From an uncultured bacterium (GTDB lineage: Bacteria > Actinomycetota > Coriobacteriia > Coriobacteriales > Coriobacteriaceae): 64,000 nt of DNA. The stretch is taken from contig CAJMOF010000001.1 in assembly GCA_905215065.1 (NCBI GenBank), positions 62,001-126,000 of the forward strand. Reading direction: 5' to 3'. The position numbers and the translations under genes are program-made. Shown here in pieces: positions 41,446-48,314 of this stretch (position 1 is the stretch's first letter; each line of letters opens with the position of its first letter). The notes beneath the pieces were generated by a model. It saw only the letters and a program-made list of their open reading frames with translations. It had not been told where the DNA came from and ran no database searches.

Positions 41446-42729
41446 ATGGCTGAAGAATTCGATTTCCATCCGATGTGGGAGAGCCTCGGCATGAATCTTG
41501 CCGACCACGACATGCTGCTGGGCGCCGTGGGCCAGATGTACGGCGATATGTTCCTGACGCAGAACAATCGCCCCAAGTCCACTTCCTACCTGGATTTTGT
41601 CGCCACCAACATCCACAGCGGCCGCATTAAGGAGATGCTCGATAAGAAGGAGGCCGGCGAGGCCACCAAAATCGTGGGCTCGTTCTGCGTGTACGTGCCC
41701 GAGGAGATCGTGCTTGCCTGTGACGGCATTCCCGTTGGTCTGTGCTCGGGTGCCGATTGGGCAACGGACAAGGTCGAGGAGCACTTGCCGCGTAACACTT
41801 GTCCGCTTATCAAGAGCTTTGCCGGCTTTAAGCTGGGTGAGGTCTGCCCCTACATTGAGTCGAGTGACTTGGTGGTAGGCGAGAACACCTGCGATGGCAA
41901 GAAGAAGGCCTACGAGTTTTTTGCCACGCAAAAGAACATGTACGTCATGGATATTCCCAACGTGCACGACGAGTCGACGCTCGTGACCTGGAAGGCCGAG
42001 GTCAAGAAACTCGCCGCCAAGATCGAGGAAGAGTGCGGCGTCACGATCACGCCTGAGCGTCTGAAGGCCGCCATCCACGCCGTCAATGAGAAGCGACGTG
42101 CCCTGCAGCGCCTCGCTGCCACGCGCGCTGCCGACCCTGCACCTATTAGCGGTCTCGACAGCCTACTGACCGTTCAGGCCGCCTTTATGGACGACACGCC
42201 GCGTCTGACCGGAGCCATCAACGATATGGCGGCTGAGTGCGAGCAGCGTGTCGAGGCTGGCGAAGGTGTGGCGCCCAAGGGGACCAAGCGCATCCTGTAC
42301 ACCGGCACGCCCATGGCCGTACCCAACTGGAAGCTGTTCAACCTCATCGAGAAGGCCGGCGGCGTCGTGGTGGGCGAGGAGTCCTGCACGGGTTCGCGCT
42401 ATTACAAGGACCTGGTCGACGAGACCGGCGAGACGGTCGACGAGATGCTCGACGCCATCGCCGAGCGCTACTTTAAGATCAACTGCGCCGTCTTTACGCC
42501 CAACGACCAGCGTATGAAGGACATTGTCCAGATGGCCAAGGACCTGCATGCCGACGGCATCGTCGACGTGGCCCTGCAGTTCTGCACACTCTACGAGATG
42601 GAGTCGTTTGCCGTGGAGAAGGCCGCCGAGGAGGCGGGCATTCCGTTTATGCACATCACGACCGACTACGCCGGCGAGGACGCAGGCCAACTGCAAACCA
42701 GGATCGAGGCTTTCTTGGAAACCATTTAG
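41446..42729 (+). CDS. Double-cubane-cluster / 2-hydroxyacyl-CoA dehydratase-like protein 1
   Basis: A 427-residue member of the HgdB/BcrB-like family (YjiM group), in which relatives carry a [4Fe-4S] or a double-cubane [8Fe-9S] cluster and are reduced by an ATP-driven activase. Conserved Cys lie in SFCVYVPEEIVLACDG, RNTCPLIKSFAG, EVCPYIESS, ENTCDGKKKAYEFF and GEESCTGSRYY. No CoA-dehydratase partner subunit, CoA transferase or dehydrogenase is nearby, which favours a double-cubane reductase over amino-acid fermentation. ATG 41446 follows GAGAGGGG. It is first of a set of two paralogues plus an activase. Confidence 0.87.
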   Translation: MAEEFDFHPMWESLGMNLADHDMLLGAVGQMYGDMFLTQNNRPKSTSYLDFVATNIHSGRIKEMLDKKEAGEATKIVGSFCVYVPEEIVLACDGIPVGLCSGADWATDKVEEHLPRNTCPLIKSFAGFKLGEVCPYIESSDLVVGENTCDGKKKAYEFFATQKNMYVMDIPNVHDESTLVTWKAEVKKLAAKIEEECGVTITPERLKAAIHAVNEKRRALQRLAATRAADPAPISGLDSLLTVQAAFMDDTPRLTGAINDMAAECEQRVEAGEGVAPKGTKRILYTGTPMAVPNWKLFNLIEKAGGVVVGEESCTGSRYYKDLVDETGETVDEMLDAIAERYFKINCAVFTPNDQRMKDIVQMAKDLHADGIVDVALQFCTLYEMESFAVEKAAEEAGIPFMHITTDYAGEDAGQLQTRIEAFLETI

Positions 42730-42741
42730 GGCTATCCGTCC

Positions 42742-42846
42742 CGGTGGCTTTCCCGGGCACCCGATCTTGACGTTCAAACCGTCGCTTGCGTACCAAAGTA
42801 CGCGGCGCTCTTCTTTCACGGCAACCTCGGGCACCTGGGAAAGCCG
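42742..42846. repeat. Structured intergenic element between the two double-cubane genes
   Basis: The outer stem GGCTTTCCC (42746-42754) pairs with 42837-42845 and extends by three pairs. A symmetric CA/CA internal loop follows, then CCCGA/TCGGG. The head has TCAAACCGTCG, hairpin GCGTAC-CAAA-GTACGC (42788-42803) and CTCTTCTTTC. The head resembles those at 24311-24353 and 27402-27444, and the stem resembles the element at 44042-44149. Confidence 0.78.
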
Positions 42847-42883
42847 TTTCCTTGGTTGGTTAAAAGGTTTGTTAAGGAGTTAT

Positions 42884-44047
42884 ATGTCGGAAAAAACTGA
42901 GCAGCCGTTGCCGCGCACGTTTGAGGAGTTCAACGAGCAGCGCAAGGCGGCGTTTATTCGCGTTAAGGATTACAAGCAGGCGGGTAATCGCCTGGTCGGC
43001 TTTTTGTGCAGCTATACGCCGCTCGAGATTATCGATGCCGCGGGCGCCTCGAGCGTGGCGCTGTGCGGCACGTCCGACGAGGTGATTCCCGAGGCCGAGA
43101 AGGTGCTGCCGGCAAACCTCTGCCCGCTCATCAAGTCGACCTACGGCTTTGCCTACTCGCAAAAGTGCCCGTTTACGTACTTCAGCGACATGATCATCGG
43201 TGAGACCACCTGCGACGGCAAGAAGAAGATGTACGAGCTGCTGGGGGAGCTCAAGCGTACGTACATTCTGCACCTGCCGCAGGGTCGCGATCGTGCCTAT
43301 GAGCGTGAGGGCTGGTACGAGGAGTGCCGCCTGCTCAAGGAGGAGCTCGAGAACTTCTACGGTATTACGATCACCGATGACGACCTGCGCGCCGCCGTCC
43401 GTCGTCGCAATCGCCTGCGTGCCGCCCAGCTCGAGATGTTCGCCCTGCAGGCCAACCAGCCGGCGGCTATGAGCGGCGTCGACCTGATGAGCACCATGTT
43501 CGCCGGTACGTTCAGCTTTGATATCGAGGCCTATACGCAGCAGCTGGAGCAAAAGGTTGCCAAGCTGCGCGAGGCCTACGACGCGGGCGAGCGCCCGGTC
43601 GCGGCGGATGCCAGGCGCATCCTGATTACCGGCTGCCCCGTGGGCGGCGTGATCAACAAGATCGGTCGCACCATCGAGTGCAACGGCGGCGTGGTCGTGT
43701 GCATGGACGATTGCTCGGGCATGCGCACGGCTGCCATGATGATCGACCCGGACGCACCCGACATTCTGCGCGCTATCGCAGACCGCTACCTGGACATTAA
43801 CTGCTCGGTCATGACGCCCAACGAGGGCCGTATGGAAAACACGTTGGCCATGTGCGAGAAGTATCACGTCGATGGCGTGGTCGAAAACGTGCTCCAGGCC
43901 TGCCACACCTTTAATGTGGAGAGTGCGCGCATGCAGGAGGCTGTCGAGGGTGCGGGTATTCCGTATATGAAGATCGAGACCGACTACAGCAATGGCGACA
44001 TGGGCCAGATTGAGACGCGCATCGCCGCCTTTATCGAAACCCTCTGA
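42884..44047 (+). CDS. Double-cubane-cluster / 2-hydroxyacyl-CoA dehydratase-like protein 2
   Basis: A 387-residue paralogue of the preceding gene, lacking its N-terminal 40 residues. The Cys pattern is the same: GFLCSYTPLEIID, SVALCGTSDE, ANLCPLIKSTYG, QKCPFTYFSD, ETTCDGKKKMYELL, and later MDDCSGMR and ILRAIADRYLDINCSVMTP. ATG 42884 follows TAAGGAG. The two proteins may form a heterodimer or act separately with the single activase downstream; the dehydratase enzymes of this family are heterodimers of such related subunits, so the first is possible. Confidence 0.87.
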   Translation: MSEKTEQPLPRTFEEFNEQRKAAFIRVKDYKQAGNRLVGFLCSYTPLEIIDAAGASSVALCGTSDEVIPEAEKVLPANLCPLIKSTYGFAYSQKCPFTYFSDMIIGETTCDGKKKMYELLGELKRTYILHLPQGRDRAYEREGWYEECRLLKEELENFYGITITDDDLRAAVRRRNRLRAAQLEMFALQANQPAAMSGVDLMSTMFAGTFSFDIEAYTQQLEQKVAKLREAYDAGERPVAADARRILITGCPVGGVINKIGRTIECNGGVVVCMDDCSGMRTAAMMIDPDAPDILRAIADRYLDINCSVMTPNEGRMENTLAMCEKYHVDGVVENVLQACHTFNVESARMQEAVEGAGIPYMKIETDYSNGDMGQIETRIAAFIETL

Positions 44048-44149
44048 CGTCTGAGGCACCCGACCTTCCGGCTCCAACCCTCCTCGCGTACCTTGAGTAC
44101 GCTTCGTCGGGCTTGTCGCTCGGAATCTCGGGCACCTCAGACGCCAGAG
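44042..44149. repeat. Structured intergenic element behind double-cubane gene 2
   Basis: CTCTG (44042-44046) pairs with 44145-44149; GTCTGAGG (44049-44056) pairs with 44135-44142; a CA/CA internal loop and CCCGA/TCGGG follow, then TTCCG/CGGAA. The head is CCCTCCTC, hairpin GCGTAC-CTTGA-GTACGC (44086-44102), TTCGTCGG. The two head halves are in swapped order relative to the other copies. The left arm begins within the stop codon of the gene. Confidence 0.8.
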
Positions 44150-44206
44150 GGCCGTTGTTGCAGCAGTGTCTGATCGTTTGATTTTCTTGCTGATTAGGAG
44201 AGAGCC

Positions 44207-44971
44207 ATGATAGGGATCGGGATCGATATCGGGTCTACGGCGGCTAAGGCTGCTGTGGTCGACGGGGAGGGTTCGGTGGCGTGGACGTGCGTGCAGCCAA
44301 CCGGGTATTCGTCGGTCGATGCGGGGGAGCGTCTGCGCTGTGAGCTTGCCGCTGCCGGCTACGACGTGGCGGCCGACGACGTACGCGTGGTCGCGACTGG
44401 ATACGGCCGTGTTGCCGTGCCCTATGCGCACAAGGTCGTGACCGAGATTACCTGCCACGGCACCGGTGCCGTGTGCCTGTTTGGCGATCACGGCACCGTG
44501 ATTGACGTAGGCGGTCAGGACACCAAGGTCATCCAGCTTAAGGGCGGCCGCGTGGCAAAGTTCGCCATGAACGACAAGTGCGCCGCCGGCACGGGGCGCT
44601 TTTTGGAGATCATGGCCGACCGCCTAGGCATTTCCCAGCAGCAGATGGCAGACCTCGCCCGCACCGGCGAGCCTACCAAGATCAGCAGCATGTGCACGGT
44701 GTTTGCCGAAAGCGAGGTTATCAGCCTGATCGGTCGCGGTGAGCCGCGCGAGAACATTGCGCGTGGCGTGATCGATAGCGTGGTCTCGCGCGTGGCGACC
44801 ATGGCCGGGCAGGCCGCGGGCGCCCCGTACTACCTGACCGGTGGCCTGTGCGAGAACGCCTTCGTGGTGGAGCGGCTGGCAGCGCTGCTGGGGTCGCCGG
44901 TCACCACCTCGCCCCAGGCCCGCTTTGCCGGTGCCATCGGTGCGGCGATTCGCGCACAGGCGCTCAATTAA
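44207..44971 (+). CDS. ATP-dependent activase of the 2-hydroxyacyl-CoA dehydratase family
   Basis: A 254-residue ASKHA-fold ATPase that uses ATP to push a low-potential electron into its partner. The phosphate-binding segments are GIGIDIGSTAAKAAVVDG and GTVIDVGGQDTKVIQL. The dimer-bridging [4Fe-4S] cluster ligands are the Cys of NDKCAAGTGRFLE and SMCTVFAESEV, as in HgdC and YjiL. The adenosine motif is YLTGGLCENAFV. It follows the two double-cubane genes and is followed by selD. The single activase should serve both upstream proteins. Confidence 0.93.
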   Translation: MIGIGIDIGSTAAKAAVVDGEGSVAWTCVQPTGYSSVDAGERLRCELAAAGYDVAADDVRVVATGYGRVAVPYAHKVVTEITCHGTGAVCLFGDHGTVIDVGGQDTKVIQLKGGRVAKFAMNDKCAAGTGRFLEIMADRLGISQQQMADLARTGEPTKISSMCTVFAESEVISLIGRGEPRENIARGVIDSVVSRVATMAGQAAGAPYYLTGGLCENAFVVERLAALLGSPVTTSPQARFAGAIGAAIRAQALN

Positions 44972-45041
44972 TGCATCCGCTGCAGGCTCGCATTCATGCG
45001 TATACTGGGAGAAAATGATTGACCGATGAGAGGAGGTATCG

Positions 45042-46091
45042 ATGGCTGACGATCAGATTAAGCTCACGTCTATGACTGCCGCGAGCGGTTGAGCCGCTAA
45101 GTTGGCTCCCGGAGCCCTCGCCCAGGTCCTGGGCGACTTACCCAATGTGCATAACGACAACCTGCTCGTGGGGTTCGATACCTCCGACGATGCGAGCGTT
45201 TTCCGCGTTGGCGAGAACTTGGGTCTCGTGCAGTCCATCGACTTCTTCCCGCCGATGGTCGACGATCCCTATCTGTTCGGCCAGATCGCCGCGGCCAACT
45301 CGCTGTCGGACATCTACGCCATGGGCGGGCGGCCGAGCCATGCCATGAACTTGCTGTGCATTCCCAATTGCCTGGGCGTTGAGGTTGCCGGGCAGATTCT
45401 GGCGGGTGGCGCCGACAAGTGCGTCGAGGCCGGCTGCTCTATCGCGGGCGGCCACACCATCAACGACGACGAGCCCAAGTATGGCCTGTCCGTGAGCGGC
45501 TTTGTCGCGCTCGACCGCATGCTCGCCAACAGCGGCGCGCACGTGGGCGATGTTCTGCTGCTGACCAAGGCGGTCGGCTCGGGCATCATCACCACGGCCA
45601 TTAAGGGCGAGCTCATCGAGCAGGACGAGGCCGCAGCCATGTTTGACTCGATGCGCACCCTCAACGAGGCGCCGATTCGTCTGGCCGAGGGACTTGAGCT
45701 TCACGGCTGCACCGATGTCACGGGTTTTGGCTTGATCGGGCACGCGTGCGAGATGGCCGAGGGCTCGGGTGTGCAGATCGAGCTTACGTCGGGGGCGGTG
45801 CCGCTCTTTGATCAGGTGCTCGACATGGCACGTCTGGGCATTATCCCCGCGGGTTCCTACCGCAACCAGGACTTCTTTGGCCCGCGTGTGGCTGCCGACG
45901 AGGACCTGGAGCCGGGTATGTTAGATGCGCTGTACGATCCGCAGACCTCGGGTGGTTTGCTCATCGCGGCGCCCGCGGCGGATGTGGTTGAGCTTGCGCG
46001 TCGCCTGGATGCCGAGGGGCGCGTTGCCGCCGTTGTCGGTCGCGTGTGCGAGGCGGAGCCGGGCGGTCCTGCCGTCCACGTTGTTCGCTAG
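45042..46091 (+). CDS. selD: Selenide, water dikinase, itself a selenoprotein (Sec at codon 17)
   Basis: SelD makes selenophosphate from selenide and ATP. ATG 45042 follows AGGAGG. The N-terminus reads MADDQIKLTSMTAASG, then an in-frame TGA at 45090-45092, then AAKLAPGALAQVL. E. coli SelD has its catalytic Cys at residue 17 in the same context (GCGCK-like), so the TGA must encode selenocysteine. The 349-residue product has LVQSIDFFPPMVDDPYLFGQ, ANSLSDIYAMGG, AGGHTINDDEPKYGL and TDVTGFGLIGHACEM, all typical. It needs selA, selB and tRNA-Sec elsewhere. It heads a selenium-sulfur gene set with yedF. Confidence 0.95.
45090..45140 (+). promoter_or_regulatory. Candidate bacterial SECIS element in selD
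   Basis: Directly after the Sec TGA, a stem TCGCCCAG/CTGGGCGA (about 45119-45137) with loop GTC sits about 35 nt downstream, within the range in which SelB-binding hairpins place their loop G. A nearer GGCTC/GAGCC hairpin (45104-45116) is the alternative. Confidence 0.6.
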
Positions 46092-46151
46092 CCCGCACGT
46101 TTATGTAACTGTTTACCGTTCTCTAGAACGGTTCTTTCGAAAGGATTTGCT

Positions 46152-46778
46152 ATGTCTACCAAAATTGAAGTCAATGCCATGGGCGATGCCTGCCCGCTGC
46201 CCGTCGTCAAGACGCTTAAGGCACTCAAACAGCTTGATGGCGAGGGCGCCGTCGTGACCTCGGTCGACAACGAGACCGCCGTCAAGAACATCTCCAAGAT
46301 GGCGCAGGAGAAGGGCTGCACGGCCTCGGTCGAGAAGATTTCGGACGCCGAGTGGCACGTGACTGTCGCGACCGCCGGTGCCGTGGCCGTTGCAGACCCC
46401 GAGCAGGACGGTGCCGCTTTCTGCGACGCCAGCGCCGGCAAGGGCAAGCTCGTCATTTCCGTCTACACCGATTGCATGGGCCGTGGCGACGACGAGCTGG
46501 GCCACAAGCTCATGAAGGCGTTTATCTTCGCCGTGACGCAGCAGGAGGAGCTGCCCGCGACCATGCTGTTCTACAACGGCGGCGCCAAGCTCACCGTCGA
46601 AGGCTCGCCGGTGCTCGATGACCTGAAGGGCCTGGCGGAGCAGGGTGTCGAGATTCTCACCTGCGGTACCTGCCTCGACCACTATGGCATTAAAGACCAG
46701 CTTGCGGTGGGCGAGGTCACCAACATGTACGTGATCGTGGAGAAGATGGAGCAGGCCGTGCGCGTCGTGCGCCCGTAG
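46152..46778 (+). CDS. yedF: YedF-type selenium metabolism protein (TusA-like)
   Basis: A 208-residue protein of the YedF selenium-metabolism family. The N-terminal TusA/SirA domain has the active Cys in VNAMGDACPLPVVKTLKAL. The C-terminal DsrE-like domain has ISVYTDCMGRGDDELGHKLM and VEILTCGTCLDHYGI with three further Cys. Such proteins are thought to carry persulfide or selenide between enzymes. It lies 60 bp after selD, and its Cys set fits handing sulfur or selenium from the downstream desulfurase-like enzyme towards SelD. That relay is inferred from context. Confidence 0.9.
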   Translation: MSTKIEVNAMGDACPLPVVKTLKALKQLDGEGAVVTSVDNETAVKNISKMAQEKGCTASVEKISDAEWHVTVATAGAVAVADPEQDGAAFCDASAGKGKLVISVYTDCMGRGDDELGHKLMKAFIFAVTQQEELPATMLFYNGGAKLTVEGSPVLDDLKGLAEQGVEILTCGTCLDHYGIKDQLAVGEVTNMYVIVEKMEQAVRVVRP

Positions 46779-46797
46779 CGTATTGGTTGGAGTTGCC

Positions 46798-47049
46798 ATG
46801 AGGGAGAAGCGCCCGGCGCTTGTCATCACGTTTCCCACCACGGCGGCCGCCATGGGCTGCGAGTCCCTGTGCATTGAGCGCGGCCTTCCTGGGCGAACGA
46901 TTCCCGTGCCCGGGGAGGTCGCTGCCGGCTGCGGTCTGGCGTGGAAGGCGTTGCCTGCCGATGAGGAGCTGCTGCGCAGCGAGCTTGCCGCGGCGGGCGT
47001 TCCCACCGAGGGCTATACCGTGATTGATATGTGGGAGGTCGTGCGATGA
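46798..47049 (+). CDS. DUF3343 putative Se/S carrier-like protein
   Basis: A small DUF3343 protein (83 residues) commonly found with selD and yedF. It has two Cys (MGCESLCIERGLPGRTIPVP) and a third in EVAAGCGLAWKA, a pattern compatible with carrying a thiol-bound atom. ATG 46798 follows TTGGAG. Its stop overlaps the start of the next gene in an ATGA, so the two are translationally coupled. The function is unproven; the genomic company points to selenium or sulfur transfer. Confidence 0.85.
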   Translation: MREKRPALVITFPTTAAAMGCESLCIERGLPGRTIPVPGEVAAGCGLAWKALPADEELLRSELAAAGVPTEGYTVIDMWEVVR

Positions 47050-48188
47050 TCTACCTGGATAACGCGGCGACGACCATGCACAAGCCGCAGGCGGTCATCG
47101 ATGCCGTGACGCAGGCGATGTGCTCGCTTGGCAATGCCGGGCGTGGCGCCACGTCGGGTGCGCTCGACGCGGCGCGTACCATCCACGGCTGTCGCGCCAA
47201 GCTTGCGCGCTTGCTGGGCTGCCCGCGTGCTGACCATGTTTGTTTTACGCCCAACTCCACCGCGGCGCTCAACACCGTCATCAATGGCGTGGTGCGCCCC
47301 GGCGACCGCGTGGTCACAACGGTGCTCGAGCACAACTCCGTGCTGCGTCCGCTCAACCGCCTGGCGGCAGAGCAGGGCGTGACCGTTGAGCATGCGGGCT
47401 GCGACGCGAACGGCGTGCTCGACTACGACGAGCTCGAGCGGTTGGTCACGCCGGGCACGCGTGCTGTGGTGGTGACGCACGCCTCCAATGTGACCGGCAA
47501 CGCGGTCGACATTGCGCGCGTGGCTGCCATGGCCCATGCAGCCGGTGCGTTGGTGATCGTCGACGCTTCGCAGTCTGCCGGCACGGCGAAGATCGATATG
47601 GCTGGTATGGGGCTCGACATTGTGTGCTTTACCGGCCACAAGGGGCTCATGGGTCCGCAGGGGACCGGCGGCCTGGCCGTGGCGGAGGGCGTCGACGTGG
47701 CGCCCTGGGCTATGGGCGGTACGGGCGTACACAGTTTCGCTGCGCTGCAGCCGCTTGAGTGGCCTACGCGCCTGGAGGCGGGCACGCTCAACGGCCACGG
47801 CATCGCGGGACTTTCCGCAGGTCTCGACTTTATCGAGGCGCAAAGCGGAGTCGAGGCGATTGCGGCGCATGAGCGAGCACTGGCGGATCGCTTTCTCGCT
47901 GGCGTGCGCGAAATCCCGGAGATCAAGCTCTACGGCGCCTTTGACCAACCGTCGCGCTCGGCGATCGTCTCACTCAACGTGGGTGATATCGACTCTGCCG
48001 AGATCTCGGACGCGCTCATGCAGGGGTGGGGGATTGCGACGCGCCCCGGTGCCCATTGCGCCCCACTCATGCACCGTGCGCTGGGAACCGAGCGCCAGGG
48101 CGTAGTTCGCTTCTCGTTTGGTTACTTCAACGCGGCCGAGGAAGTCGACACCGCGATTGACGCTTTGCGCGATTTAAGCAGCGATTAG
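47046..48188 (+). CDS. Cysteine desulfurase-like aminotransferase class V
   Basis: A 380-residue fold-type I PLP enzyme of the cysteine desulfurase family. It begins MIYLDNAATTMHKPQAV, has THASNVTGNAVDI and IVDASQSAGTAKIDM, and the PLP lysine lies in IVCFTGHKGLMGPQGTGGL. The catalytic Cys region is RPGAHCAPLMHRALGT. In this context it may deliver sulfur from cysteine, or selenium from selenocysteine, to YedF and SelD. It overlaps the DUF3343 gene by 4 bp. Selenocysteine-lyase activity would need testing. Confidence 0.9.
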   Translation: MIYLDNAATTMHKPQAVIDAVTQAMCSLGNAGRGATSGALDAARTIHGCRAKLARLLGCPRADHVCFTPNSTAALNTVINGVVRPGDRVVTTVLEHNSVLRPLNRLAAEQGVTVEHAGCDANGVLDYDELERLVTPGTRAVVVTHASNVTGNAVDIARVAAMAHAAGALVIVDASQSAGTAKIDMAGMGLDIVCFTGHKGLMGPQGTGGLAVAEGVDVAPWAMGGTGVHSFAALQPLEWPTRLEAGTLNGHGIAGLSAGLDFIEAQSGVEAIAAHERALADRFLAGVREIPEIKLYGAFDQPSRSAIVSLNVGDIDSAEISDALMQGWGIATRPGAHCAPLMHRALGTERQGVVRFSFGYFNAAEEVDTAIDALRDLSSD

Positions 48189-48226
48189 ACCAACCATTTG
48201 CGCCCTTAGATAAACCGTTTGCGCAG

Positions 48227-48309
48227 CCTTCCCGCATTGTCGCTTATACAGGGTATTGTGTGATGATGGCCCACACTGGGACTCTGTATCTTTGCAAATT
48301 GCGGGAAGG
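48227..48309 (+). promoter_or_regulatory. Inverted repeat covering the ribosome site of the giant surface protein
   Basis: CCTTCCCGCA (48227-48236) is complementary to TGCGGGAAGG (48300-48309), which contains the GGGAAGG ribosome site 5 nt before the start codon. If the transcript starts upstream of 48227, the arm could hide the ribosome site; if it starts at the TATACA-like element at about 48245, the arm is promoter DNA. Confidence 0.4.
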
Positions 48310-48314
48310 TTCCT

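Noticed and set aside
45090..45092. TGA read as a stop codon ending a 16-codon frame before a TTG-started selD
   Set aside because: The position equals the catalytic Sec/Cys of SelD and the family N-terminus lies upstream with AGGAGG; selenocysteine is the better reading.
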